A stretch of 11,883 nt of DNA. Origin: Actinomycetospora sp. Lineage in GTDB: Bacteria; Actinomycetota; Actinomycetes; Mycobacteriales; Pseudonocardiaceae. Position numbers and translations under genes: made by a program. A model generated the notes under the pieces. The model was not told the origin of the DNA, made no database searches, and was given only the letters and a program-made list of their open reading frames with translations. Every line of letters starts with the position of its first letter. Position 1 is the stretch's first letter. The DNA is taken from positions 1 to 11,883 of the forward strand of contig JAICLN010000080.1 of assembly GCA_025925615.1 (NCBI GenBank). The letters are read 5' to 3'. Shown here in pieces: positions 1-8,670 of this stretch.

Positions 1-851
1 GACGCGGCGTCGACGACCTCGAGCTTCACCCCGGTCGCGGCGACGAAGTCGCGTTCCACCTGCTCGGCCTCGCCGGCGCGGAGGAGGCCGTGGTCGACGA
101 ACACGCAGGTGAGCTGGTCACCGATCGCCCGCTGGACGAGCGCCGCGGCGACGGCCGAGTCCACCCCGCCGGACAGCCCGCAGATGGCCCGGCCGGTCGG
201 CCCGACCTGCGCGCGGACGGCCTCGACGGTCTCGTCGACGATGTTCGCCGGCGTCCAGTCCGGGGTGATGCCCGCGACGTCGCGCAGGAACCGCTCGAGG
301 ACCAGCTGGCCGTGCGGGGAGTGCCCGACCTCGGGGTGGTACTGCACCCCGGCGAGCCGCCGGTCGACGTCCTCGAACGCCGCCACCGGCGCGCCGGGGG
401 ACGACGCCGTCGTCGTGAACCCGTCGGGCGCGGCCGTGACGCCGTCGCCGTGGCTCATCCACACCGGGTGCTCGTCGGGCAGGTCGCCGTGCAGCCGGCC
501 GGGGTCGGTGACGTGCAGGTCGGTGCGCCCGTACTCGCGGTCGCCGGTGTGCGCGACGGTGCCCCCCAGCGCGGAGGCCATGAGCTGGAAGCCGTAGCAG
601 ATGCCGAACACGGGGACGCCGGTCTCGAACAGCGCGGGGTCGATGCTCGGCGCGCCCTCGGCGTACACCGACGCGGGCCCGCCGGAGAGCACGATCGCGG
701 CCGGGTCCCGTCCGAGCATGTCGTCCACGGAGGCGGTGTGCGGCACGACCTCGGAGTACACCGCCGCCTCGCGGACACGGCGGGCGATGAGCTGGGCGTA
801 CTGGGCGCCGTAGTCGACGACGAGGACGGGGTGCTCACCGCTGCTGCTCAC
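1..851 (-). CDS. guaA: GMP synthase (glutamine-hydrolysing), N-terminal 283 residues, cut by window edge
   Basis: Last step of GMP synthesis: amination of XMP using glutamine and ATP in the cytoplasm. The class I glutamine amidotransferase domain fills about residues 1-200, with the nucleophile in [10 protein letters not shown] (Cys85) and the catalytic pair in QYHPEVGHS (His172, Glu174); WMSHGD lies at 131-136. The ATP-pyrophosphatase P-loop SGGVDSAV starts at Ser227. The frame stays open to the left edge, so about 240 C-terminal residues (rest of the ATPase and the dimerisation domain) are missing only because the window ends. The GTG at 851 is chosen because the protein then begins just before [19 protein letters not shown], as in the family; a weak G-rich ribosome site precedes it, and the ATG at 859 is out of frame. 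It diverges from the gene at 907 across 55 bp and shares the purine pathway with guaB further right. Identification is secure. Confidence 0.97.
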   Translation of the reverse strand, partial: MSSSGEHPVLVVDYGAQYAQLIARRVREAAVYSEVVPHTASVDDMLGRDPAAIVLSGGPASVYAEGAPSIDPALFETGVPVFGICYGFQLMASALGGTVAHTGDREYGRTDLHVTDPGRLHGDLPDEHPVWMSHGDGVTAAPDGFTTTASSPGAPVAAFEDVDRRLAGVQYHPEVGHSPHGQLVLERFLRDVAGITPDWTPANIVDETVEAVRAQVGPTGRAICGLSGGVDSAVAAALVQRAIGDQLTCVFVDHGLLRAGEAEQVERDFVAATGVKLEVVDAA

Positions 852-906
852 ACCCCCATTTTGCGCTACGCGATGATTCCGTCGTCCCGCGCCGGTCCCA
901 GAGAGC

Positions 907-1560
907 GTGAACACCGTGACCACCGATGTCTGGCCGCTGATCCACGCCGAGCGCGCCGCCCTCGTCGCCGACCTCGAGCCCCTGACCGACACGCAGTGGG
1001 CGACCCGCTCGCTCTGCCCCGACTGGACGATCGAGGAGACCGTCGCCCACCTGTCCGCCGCCGCGAGCGTCGGGCGGCTGCGCTGGATCCGGTCGGCGAT
1101 CGGGGCGCGGTTCGACTTCGCGGTGCACAACCGCCGCCGCCTCGACGAACAACGCGGGGCCACGCCCGCCGAGACCCTCGCGATCCTGCGCTCGAAGATC
1201 GATGCGACGGTGGCGCCGATGGGTCCGACGGCGGCGTGGCTCGGCGAGGTCGTGGTGCACGGCGGCGACGTCCGACGACCGCTCGGGCTCCCCACGACGA
1301 CGCCGGTCGCCACCGCCACGACCGTCGCGGAGTTCTACGCCTCGCGGGACTTCGCCGTGCCGAGCCGCGCCGCCGCCGCGGGCCTGCACCTGGTCGCCGA
1401 CGACGGGCCCTTCGCCGCGGGCGTCGACGACGATCCGCTCGTCACCGGCCCGACCCTCGCGCTGGTCATGGCGATGGCCGGCCGGGCGACGTTCTGCGAC
1501 GACCTCGCCGGGCCGGGCGTCGCGACGCTGCGCGAGCGCTGCACCCCGGCCGCCCCCTGA
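907..1560 (+). CDS. Maleylpyruvate isomerase family mycothiol-dependent enzyme (DinB-like fold)
   Basis: A 217-residue protein with the features of the actinobacterial TIGR03083/MDMPI-N group, four-helix DinB-like proteins that use a metal and often mycothiol to isomerise or conjugate small molecules. Seen: [13 protein letters not shown] near residues 37-49 with candidate metal ligand His48, and [14 protein letters not shown] with Glu114 and His118, matching the family's His/Glu/His triad. The C-terminal part (about 150-217) looks like the usual small lid domain. The start is uncertain: GTG 907 has no spaced ribosome site, whereas GTG 916 lies 10 nt after GAGAG and would give a protein three residues shorter. 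The substrate cannot be predicted; most family members are uncharacterised. Its TGA directly abuts the stop of the convergent VOC gene. Mycothiol use would fit an actinobacterium but is inferred from the family. Confidence 0.85.
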   Translation: MNTVTTDVWPLIHAERAALVADLEPLTDTQWATRSLCPDWTIEETVAHLSAAASVGRLRWIRSAIGARFDFAVHNRRRLDEQRGATPAETLAILRSKIDATVAPMGPTAAWLGEVVVHGGDVRRPLGLPTTTPVATATTVAEFYASRDFAVPSRAAAAGLHLVADDGPFAAGVDDDPLVTGPTLALVMAMAGRATFCDDLAGPGVATLRERCTPAAP

Positions 1561-1914
1561 TCAGGCCGGAGCCCACACCCCGACGCGGTTCCCGTCCGGG
1601 TCGCCGATCACGGCCATGACGCCCATCCCGGGGAACTCCCACGGGGCGAGGAGCAGCACTCCCCCGGCGTCGACCGCCCGGGCCACCGCAGCCTCGACGT
1701 CGTCCACCGGCACGTAGGTCACGACGCCGGGTGGGTGCGGGTTCGCGGCGGCGGCCTGCCCGATCCCGCCCGCGAGCGGCGCGTCGGTCCGGACGAGGCC
1801 GTAGTCCAGCTCCTCGACGACGTCGATCTCCCAGCCGAACAGCCCGGCGTAGAAGGCACGGGACGCGGGGGCGTCCGCGGCGGTGACGTCGATCCACACG
1901 GCGGGTCGGGTCAT
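1561..1914 (-). CDS. VOC superfamily (glyoxalase/bleomycin-resistance-like) small protein
   Basis: A 117-residue single-unit vicinal oxygen chelate fold protein. Seen: the N-terminal signature ASRAFYAGLFGWEIDV (about residues 15-30), a central DVEAAVARAVDAGG helix, and the C-terminal DPDGNRVGVWAP strand typical of the VOC and CFP30B-like group. The usual first metal ligand is not apparent in VWIDV, so metal catalysis is doubtful; some members only bind ligands. The ATG at 1914 is chosen because GAGGAG lies 6 nt upstream and the fold begins right after it. An in-frame ATG 13 codons upstream (1953) would add a low-complexity leader and is less likely. It converges with the mycothiol-type enzyme without any spacer and diverges from ptsH. 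No substrate can be assigned. Confidence 0.85.
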   Translation of the reverse strand: MTRPAVWIDVTAADAPASRAFYAGLFGWEIDVVEELDYGLVRTDAPLAGGIGQAAAANPHPPGVVTYVPVDDVEAAVARAVDAGGVLLLAPWEFPGMGVMAVIGDPDGNRVGVWAPA

Positions 1915-2108
1915 CGGTGCTCCTCGGGGATCGGGGTGGGTCACCCCCATGTCGAGGCCGGGGAACGGTCCTCGACACACTCGGTGTCCCCGGCCGAGCA
2001 CGTCGCGCACCGCGGGTCCGCGACGTCCCGGGCGTCGCTCTCCACCTCGTTGTCGAGGGAACATGGGCGCCGTCACCGTGCACGGCCTCGCAGGACCCGG
2101 AAGGCACC
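1915..2108. promoter_or_regulatory. Divergent VOC/ptsH intergenic region with inverted repeats
   Basis: This 194-bp gap must hold promoters for both flanking genes; no convincing -35/-10 pair was found. Two inverted repeats lie near the VOC gene: GGGGTG/CACCCC around a 3-nt centre (1933-1947), and TGTCGAGG (1950-1957) facing CCTCGACA (1970-1977) across 12 bp. A third TGTCGAGG lies at 2051-2058. A repressor-type operator is possible but is inferred only from symmetry; the octamer could also recur by chance in GC-rich DNA. Confidence 0.4.
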
Positions 2109-2381
2109 ATGATCGAGCGCACCGTCGTCGTCGCGACCCAGGTCGGGCTCCACGCCCGGCCCGCTGCGGTGTTCTGCAAGGCCGCGACCGCCCAGCCCGC
2201 CCGGGTCACGCTGGCCACGGCCGAGGGCGACAGCGTCGACGCGCGGAGCATGGTCGCCGTCCTCGGGCTCGGCGTCCGGGGCGGCCAGCAGGTCACCTTG
2301 TCCGCCGACCCGGAGGTCATGGGTGCGCAGGCCTCCGTCGACGCGCTGGCCGAGCTGCTCGCCTCCGACCTCGACGCCTGA
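2109..2381 (+). CDS. ptsH: HPr, phosphocarrier protein of the sugar phosphotransferase system
   Basis: A 90-residue HPr-fold protein that relays phosphate from enzyme I to the EIIA domains of sugar transporters. The phosphorylation site is plain: VGLHARPAAVF with His15 and the paired Arg17. A serine in the position of the regulatory Ser46 region (DARSMVAVLGLGV, Ser47) is present, but I see no HPr kinase gene here and most actinobacteria are thought not to use that control. Length fits the family (85-90 residues). The ATG at 2109 follows GAAGG with 5-nt spacing. The gene stands alone: no enzyme I or EII gene is in the window. It converges on guaB3 through the palindromic element beginning 14 bp after its stop. 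A role in regulation or in fructose uptake cannot be distinguished from sequence. Confidence 0.95.
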   Translation: MIERTVVVATQVGLHARPAAVFCKAATAQPARVTLATAEGDSVDARSMVAVLGLGVRGGQQVTLSADPEVMGAQASVDALAELLASDLDA

Positions 2382-2395
2382 CCCCCGCTCCGTAC

Positions 2396-2448
2396 TGAGC
2401 GAAGGGCACCTTCGGTCGATCTACTCGACCGAACGTGCCCTTCGCTCA
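2396..2448. terminator. Large palindromic element, copy 1 (likely bidirectional terminator)
   Basis: Two 24-nt arms (2396-2419 and 2425-2448) are inverted repeats with a single C/C mismatch (2410 against 2434) around the 5-nt centre TCTAC. The left arm itself holds a smaller hairpin, CGAAGG-GCA-CCTTCG (2400-2414). It starts 14 bp after the ptsH stop, in the gap where ptsH and guaB3 converge, so it can form an equivalent hairpin in either transcript. No U-run follows, as is common for actinobacterial terminators. It could alternatively be a dispersed REP-like or MITE-like repeat. Confidence 0.8.
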
Positions 2449-2488
2449 CGTCGGGGGTCGGATCGGCGTTCCGGCGCGGGGCGCCCCT

Positions 2489-2522
2489 GGTCGATCTACT
2501 CGACCGAAGGTGCCCTTCGCTC
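2489..2522. repeat. Partial second copy of the palindromic element
   Basis: These 34 nt repeat 2414-2447 in the same orientation with one difference (G2509 where copy 1 has C2434). The core hairpin GGTCGA-TCTAC-TCGACC and the small hairpin CGAAGG-TGC-CCTTCG (2505-2519) are intact, but the outer left arm is missing. The G restores full complementarity to the left arm of copy 1, so 2500-2522 can pair perfectly with 2397-2419. It ends 15 bp from the guaB3 stop. Confidence 0.85.
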
Positions 2523-2537
2523 GAAAACCCTCGGGAC

Positions 2538-3668
2538 TCAGCGGCGGACCGAGAGCCCGACCCGCTGGAACTCCTTGAGGTCGGAGTAGCCGGTCTTGGC
2601 CATCGCCCGGCGCAGCGCCCCGAACAGGTTCACGGTGCCGTCGGCCCGGGGCGCGGGGCCGCGGAGCACCCCGGCGAGGTCCGCCCCGTGCTGGGGGACG
2701 GGCACGACGGCGGAGCGGGGGAGGTTGGGGTGCGCGGCGGCGGAGGTCCAGTACCACCCGCCGCCCGGGGCCTCGTCGGCGCCCGCGAGCTGCTCGCCGA
2801 GCATCACCGCGTCCGCGCCGCACGCGATCGCCTTGGCCATGTCGCCCGAGGTCGCCATCCCGCCGTCGGCGATGACGTGCACGTAGCGCCCGCCGGTCTC
2901 GTCGAGGTAGTCCCGACGGGCGGCCGCCGCGTCCACGAGCGCGGTCGCCATCGGCACCCCGATACCCAGGACCGCGTCGGTGGAGGTCGAGGCCGCCTGC
3001 CCGTAGCCGACGATCACCCCGGCCGCGCCGGTGCGCATCAGGTGCATGGCCGTGCGGTAGTCGCCGACGCCACCCGCGACGACGGGCACGTCGAGCGACT
3101 CGATGAAGTCCTCGAGGTCGAGCGGCGCCTCGCCCTCGTCGTCGCCGACGTGCTCGGCCGAGATGATCGTCCCCTGCACCACGAGGATCTCCACGCCCGC
3201 CGACAGCAGCGTCGGGGTGAGCTCGCGGGCGTGCTGCGGGCTGACCCGCGCGGCGAGGGTGACCCCGGCCCCGCGCACCCGCTCGAGGGCCTCCGTCAGC
3301 AGGCTCGGTTGCAGCGGGGCCGCGTGCAGTCGCTGGAGCTCGCCGAGGGCCGCGGCCGGGTCGGACGCCGCGCGCTCCGCGATCTCGGTCAGCGCCTTCT
3401 CCGGCTCCGCGTGCCGCGCCCAGATGCCCTCGGCATTGAGCACGCCGAGGCCGCCGAGCTCGCCGACCCGCACCGCGCTGGCGGGCGACACGACGGCGTC
3501 GGTCGGGTGGGTGAGCAGCGGGAGCTCGAAGCGGTAGGCGTCGAGCTGCCAGGCGGTGGAGACCGCCGAGGACGACCGCGTGCGCCGCGACGGGACGATG
3601 TCGAGGTCGTCGAAGGTGTAGCTGCGGTGGGCGCTGCGGCCCCGGCCGATCTCGACCTGCTCGCGCAT
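2538..3668 (-). CDS. guaB3: GuaB3, IMP dehydrogenase-family protein without CBS domains
   Basis: A 376-residue TIM-barrel protein of the IMPDH/GMP reductase superfamily, matching the actinobacterial GuaB3 group in length and in motifs such as IVPSRRTRSS, STAWQLDAYRFELPLL, VVAGGVGDYRTAMHLMRTGAAGV, ETGGRYVHVIADGG and IACGADAVMLG. It has no CBS (Bateman) insert. The loop that carries the catalytic Cys in GuaB (GPGSICTT) reads GYGQAASTST (221-230), so the nucleophile is absent, as I recall also for mycobacterial GuaB3. Its reaction is therefore uncertain: a purine nucleotide oxidoreductase or a GuaB partner is possible. The ATG at 3668 follows GAGAGG with 5-nt spacing. It lies 20 bp behind guaB on the same strand and is almost certainly cotranscribed and downstream of it. 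Family assignment is firm; function is not. Confidence 0.93.
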   Translation of the reverse strand: MREQVEIGRGRSAHRSYTFDDLDIVPSRRTRSSSAVSTAWQLDAYRFELPLLTHPTDAVVSPASAVRVGELGGLGVLNAEGIWARHAEPEKALTEIAERAASDPAAALGELQRLHAAPLQPSLLTEALERVRGAGVTLAARVSPQHARELTPTLLSAGVEILVVQGTIISAEHVGDDEGEAPLDLEDFIESLDVPVVAGGVGDYRTAMHLMRTGAAGVIVGYGQAASTSTDAVLGIGVPMATALVDAAAARRDYLDETGGRYVHVIADGGMATSGDMAKAIACGADAVMLGEQLAGADEAPGGGWYWTSAAAHPNLPRSAVVPVPQHGADLAGVLRGPAPRADGTVNLFGALRRAMAKTGYSDLKEFQRVGLSVRR

Positions 3669-3688
3669 GGTGGCCTCTCGGTACCGGG

Positions 3689-5709
<2,021 letters not shown>

Positions 5710-5733
5710 CTCCCGCAGGACCCGAGAACGACG

Positions 5734-5769
5734 ACGGGCCCGGCTCCCCCGAGGGGGAACCGGGCCCGT
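5734..5769. terminator. Bidirectional hairpin terminator between DUF5319 gene and rsdA
   Basis: Arms of 17 nt (5734-5750 and 5753-5769) around a 2-nt centre, with one mismatch (C5744 opposite A5759). In plus-strand RNA this is a C-A mismatch; in minus-strand RNA (rsdA) it becomes a U-G wobble, so the stem is continuous for the minus transcript. Each arm contains the perfect 8-bp palindrome CGGGCCCG (5735-5742, 5761-5768). It starts 24 bp after the DUF5319 stop and ends 12 bp from the rsdA stop. Confidence 0.88.
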
Positions 5770-5781
5770 TCGTTCGTGTGC

Positions 5782-6672
5782 CTAGTTCGACGGCGCGGGC
5801 GCCACCGGAGTGGTGGTCTCCGGCTGGGGCGGCGGGGGCGGGGTCGCCGCCTTCTGCTGCTCGCTCGTGGTCGAGGGATCCGCCGGAGCCGCCGGGTCGG
5901 CCGGCTGGCTGCCGGCCGCGGGTCCAGCGGGAGCCTGCGGCTTCTGCTTCTGCCTCTGCCGGTCCTTCTTCGCCTGCGTCGAGCCCTCGGCGCTGCTGGC
6001 CGGCGGCTCCGCCGTCGGACTCGCCGACTGCGCCGGGGCCGGCGGCGTCAGCGACTTGATCGCTTCCTCACGCTGCTGCTGCAGCGCCGGCTGGTCCTCC
6101 GGCTGCGCGGCCTGGATCTGGCCGGCGGCGCTCTGGAGCAGCGACTGCGCCTTCGCCGGGTTGCCGGCGCGGATCGCCTGGTTCGCCTCGTCGATCGTCG
6201 CGCGGGCCTGCTGGGCCTTCGTGGCGTGGTCCGCCTGCTGCGAGAAGAAGACCTTCGTCAGCCCGAACATCGAGTCGCCGGGCTGGGCGCCGTGGACCGC
6301 GACCGTCAGCCCCGCGAGCGCGACGGCCACGGCGGCCGCGGCCACCGCGAACGGCATCCGCCGACGGGCCCGACCGGCCCGGCGATCCCGTGCCGCGTGC
6401 CCGGCCTCGACGGCCTCGGCCGCCTCGTCCAGCGACACCAGCTCGGGCATCGGGTCGGCCTCGATGTCGGCCTTCCACGCGGCCAGGATCGCGGCGAGGT
6501 CGTCGTCGTCCTGCCCCGGTCGACCGAAGACGTCCTCGTGACTGCCGAAGCCGCCGGAGATCGCACCGCCGGCGATGGCGTCGAGCAGGGCGTCGTCGGC
6601 ACGCACCGCGGCGAGGTCCACCGGCCCGTCGACGAGATCGTCACCAGCACCGAAAGCGCGGTGACCACCCAC
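5782..6672 (-). CDS. rsdA: Anti-sigma-D factor, single-pass membrane protein
   Basis: A 296-residue RsdA-type anti-sigma factor predicted to hold SigD at the membrane. The N-terminal cytoplasmic segment (about 11-85; VDLAAVRADDALLDAIAGG, then the acidic DDDDLAAILAAWKADIEADPMPEL) resembles the sigma-binding region of mycobacterial RsdA. A basic run RRAGRARRR is followed by one membrane helix (about 106-127, MPFAVAAAAVAVALAGLTVAV). The extracytoplasmic part has a helical, Gln/Ala-rich stretch (about 143-207), then a Pro/Ala/Ser/Thr/Gln low-complexity tail to the end. Positive-inside charge supports N-in, C-out topology. The GTG at 6672 immediately follows the sigD TAG, and AGAGG lies about 10 nt upstream, so translation is likely coupled to sigD. 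Release of SigD in mycobacteria is reported to involve regulated proteolysis; that is family knowledge, not visible here. Confidence 0.92.
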   Translation of the reverse strand: MGGHRAFGAGDDLVDGPVDLAAVRADDALLDAIAGGAISGGFGSHEDVFGRPGQDDDDLAAILAAWKADIEADPMPELVSLDEAAEAVEAGHAARDRRAGRARRRMPFAVAAAAVAVALAGLTVAVHGAQPGDSMFGLTKVFFSQQADHATKAQQARATIDEANQAIRAGNPAKAQSLLQSAAGQIQAAQPEDQPALQQQREEAIKSLTPPAPAQSASPTAEPPASSAEGSTQAKKDRQRQKQKPQAPAGPAAGSQPADPAAPADPSTTSEQQKAATPPPPPQPETTTPVAPAPSN

Positions 6673-7251
6673 CTAACTCACCTCTTCCGAGATCGCGGAC
6701 ACGGCGGTCCGCAGTTTCGACAGTGCGCGGTGCTGTGCCACCCGGACCGCACCGGGTGTGGACTCGACCGCTTCCGCGGTCTCCTCCGCCGAGAGCCCAA
6801 CGACGACACGCAGCACCAGGATTTCCCGCTGTTTGGGTGGCAGTGTGTCGAGCAATTGACCCATTTGGACCGACAGCGCGCCGTTCAGTGCACGTTGCTC
6901 TGGTCCATCGTGGGGATCGAGCTCTTCGGGCAGCTCGGAGACGGGTTCGGACTTGTTCCGCGCCACCGAGCGATGGGCGTCGACCACCTTGTGCGCCGCG
7001 ATCCCGTAGACGAAGGCGAGGAACGGACGGCCCTGATCGCGGTAGCCGGGCAGCGCTGTCAGCACGGCGAGGCACACCTCCTGGGCCACGTCGTCGGCCG
7101 AGACCGACGACCGTTCCTGCCGACCGATCCTCGCGCGGCAGTAGCGCACGACGAGCGGACGGATGATCGCGAGGACACGATTGAGAGCCGAGCGGTCGCC
7201 GTCGTTGGCGGCAGCCACCAGCCTCTCGAGGTCGTTCCCTGCTTCCGTCAT
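6673..7251 (-). CDS. sigD: ECF RNA polymerase sigma factor SigD
   Basis: A 192-residue ECF sigma factor. Region 2 spans about residues 29-95 (RPLVVRYCRARIG, SADDVAQEVCLAVLTALP, RPFLAFVYGIAAHKVVDAHR), and region 4 about 134-183 (LPPKQREILVLRVVVGLSAEETAEAV, then the recognition helix STPGAVRVAQHRALSKLR). These segments are close to mycobacterial SigD as I remember it. The ATG at 7251 gives the usual length; GGGGAG lies only 2 nt before it, so initiation may be weak or leaderless. The frame stays open upstream to 7587, but the extra residues are proline-rich and look like non-coding DNA. The stop touches the rsdA start. Proposed role: a regulon held off by RsdA until a signal; the signal is unknown. 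Confidence 0.94.
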   Translation of the reverse strand: MTEAGNDLERLVAAANDGDRSALNRVLAIIRPLVVRYCRARIGRQERSSVSADDVAQEVCLAVLTALPGYRDQGRPFLAFVYGIAAHKVVDAHRSVARNKSEPVSELPEELDPHDGPEQRALNGALSVQMGQLLDTLPPKQREILVLRVVVGLSAEETAEAVESTPGAVRVAQHRALSKLRTAVSAISEEVS

Positions 7252-7604
7252 CGCTCCCCGTGGCCCCGGCGTTACTCGCGGCGGTGTAACCCGGAGGTCC
7301 ACCTCGTTGCGCCGTGCCACCGCAGTGGGTGGCGCGGACGGGTCACCGTACCGCTCCGGCATCTGGCCCGCGCCATGTCCGCCGGTTGGGTTCGCCCGAT
7401 CCGGCACACGCCAGCGGTCCGCGGCGCGGTGGACCGCACGCGGTGTTCCGATCGCTGGAGTGGGCAGATCGTCCGGGGTGGACTGCGACCCCGGGCGGAG
7501 GCGGGAGGGGTCGTCGACCCCGGGGAAGGACGTCGACATCGGCCCGGTGGCGGGCGGCCGCGCAACTCGGAGCGGCTGCACGCGCACCGGGCGGGGCCGG
7601 GCGG
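7252..7604. other. 353-bp gene-free stretch upstream of sigD and downstream of bldM
   Basis: Both flanking genes are on the minus strand, so this is the leader and promoter area of sigD-rsdA. The sigD frame remains open to 7587 without family-like sequence. An imperfect inverted repeat, GTTACTC then GTGTAAC around 6 bp (7271-7290), lies 20 bp upstream of the sigD start and is a candidate operator. A possible -10 TACGGT (minus strand, 7350-7345) has no -35 at the right distance. No terminator-like hairpin for bldM was recognised. Confidence 0.5.
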
Positions 7605-8201
7605 TCAGGAGACCAGGCCGCGGCGGAAGCCGTGGGCCACGGCCTGCGCCCGATCGCGCACGCCCAGCTTGCGGAACAACCGCCGGGCGTGGGTCTTCAC
7701 CGTGTCCTCGGACAGGTAGAGCTCGCGGCCGATCTGCCCGTTGCTCTTCCCCTGCGCCATCCCCCGGAGCACCTGCAGCTCGCGCTCGGTGAGCTGCACG
7801 CCGGAGTCGGACGGCGTGCGGGGCGCCGGCACCGAGGTGCTGGCGAGGGTGTGGGCCAGGGCGGCGACGAGCTCCGGCCGGGACGCGTCCCAGCGCAGGT
7901 AGCCGCGCGCGCCACCGGCGATGGCGGCCGCGATGCTGCCGGAGTCGTCGGGGGCGCCGAAGACGATGACGTTCGCCTGGGGGTGCGCGGCGACGAGCCG
8001 ACGGGTCGCCTCGACCCCGGTCGGCACGGCGCGCTGGGTCCCCACGAGGACGACGTCGACGCTCTGGCGGGAAAAACGGGTGAGCAGCTCGTCGCCGTGG
8101 GCGACGCAGTCGATGCGGTGGACTCCGGGGACGGCCGACATCACGCGGGTCAGTCCTTCACGCACACTGCGGCGGTCGTCGCAGATCAGGACCGTCGTCA
8201 C
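7605..8201 (-). CDS. bldM: BldM-like atypical response regulator (degenerate receiver, LuxR-type HTH)
   Basis: A 198-residue transcription factor. Residues 1-120 form a response-regulator receiver fold and 137-196 a LuxR/FixJ helix-turn-helix (LTERELQVLRGMAQGKSN, then LYLSEDTVKTHARRLFRKLG). The C-terminal half is very close to Streptomyces BldM as I remember it, and the locus (next to sigD, divergent from a WhiD-type gene) matches. The acidic pair is present (Asp8, Asp9), but the phospho-acceptor position reads VVLVGTQRAVP with Gly54, the Thr/Ser position is Gly82 and the conserved Lys is Trp104, so classical phosphorylation should be impossible. BldM in Streptomyces is already an orphan regulator. 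GTG 8201 follows GGGAGGAG with 5-nt spacing and matches the BldM length; an in-frame ATG at 8255 also has GGGAGG and would add 18 residues. Proposed role: developmental regulation. Confidence 0.88.
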   Translation of the reverse strand: MTTVLICDDRRSVREGLTRVMSAVPGVHRIDCVAHGDELLTRFSRQSVDVVLVGTQRAVPTGVEATRRLVAAHPQANVIVFGAPDDSGSIAAAIAGGARGYLRWDASRPELVAALAHTLASTSVPAPRTPSDSGVQLTERELQVLRGMAQGKSNGQIGRELYLSEDTVKTHARRLFRKLGVRDRAQAVAHGFRRGLVS

Positions 8202-8279
8202 GGAAGCTCCTCCCTGCAGCGTTCCTGCAGACGGTTGGCGGGCACTACTGGTCATCGGCGCCCCTCCCGGAGACCTTGA

Positions 8280-8309
8280 GTCGGATCCGTGGTTTTCCCG
8301 TGTCGGATC
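8280..8309. repeat. Direct repeat GTCGGATC, two copies 22 bp apart
   Basis: GTCGGATC occurs at 8280-8287 and 8302-8309, separated by two helical turns, so a dimeric regulator could contact both on the same DNA face. It lies 25-54 bp upstream of the alternative bldM start at 8255 and about 80-110 bp upstream of the preferred start. A role as operator or activator site for bldM is inferred. Confidence 0.4.
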
Positions 8310-8640
8310 TGCGACCCGTGCCATGCCTGCTCCCTCATCCCGTGTCCCGGGGTGGCCGGCCGGACGTCCTCCGGTGACGGTCACGCCCATCCCCCTCATC
8401 GAACAACGGCCCCGGAGCGGACCGGTCACGCCCGACCCAACACCTGCAGCCTCGCCTTCCGCCACCCACACGGAGCACCGGCCACGCTTTGCTTCCGGCA
8501 TGATCACGGATGGTGGCTGAATCGGCAAGTCCCGTCACCGTACGGAATCGACCCCCCGACGATTGCCGGGCCTCCCTCCTGCATCCGGACGACCGTCCGG
8601 TCGGGGCCCTACCCAGGGGGACGGCTCACATCCATACGTC

Positions 8641-8670
8641 TTGTACCGCCCGGTCCCCCGGTCATAGGGT
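8641..8670 (+). promoter_or_regulatory. Sigma-A-type promoter candidate for whiD
   Basis: TTGTAC (8641-8646) and TAGGGT (8665-8670) are separated by 18 bp, a good match to the actinobacterial housekeeping pattern. Transcription would begin near 8677, leaving a leader of about 144 nt before the whiD ATG. The pair stands out in otherwise very GC-rich DNA. Confidence 0.55.

Noticed and set aside
90..1619. Long plus-strand frame opposite guaA and across the next gene
   Set aside because: Shadow frame; the minus strand shows clear GuaA catalytic motifs and the plus gene at 907 lies in another frame.
2396..2522. Repeats as a CRISPR array or insertion-sequence ends
   Set aside because: Only one full and one partial copy, palindromic, with no regular spacers, transposase or target duplication.
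7249..7275. GTAACG and CGAT 16 bp apart before sigD, as a possible SigD autoregulated promoter
   Set aside because: The -10 would overlap the start codon, and I do not recall the SigD consensus reliably enough to rely on it.
5776..7719. 647-codon plus-strand frame opposite rsdA and sigD
   Set aside because: Arg/Leu-rich shadow of two well supported minus-strand genes.
8214..8230. CTGCAG twice in 17 bp near the bldM start
   Set aside because: A short palindromic hexamer expected often in GC-rich DNA, and it overlaps the ribosome-site area; no further structure.
8202..8528. N-terminal extension of the BldM-like protein to 307 residues
   Set aside because: The BldM fold begins at VTTVLICDD after an excellent ribosome site; upstream residues are low-complexity. 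Only the ATG at 8255 remains a real alternative.
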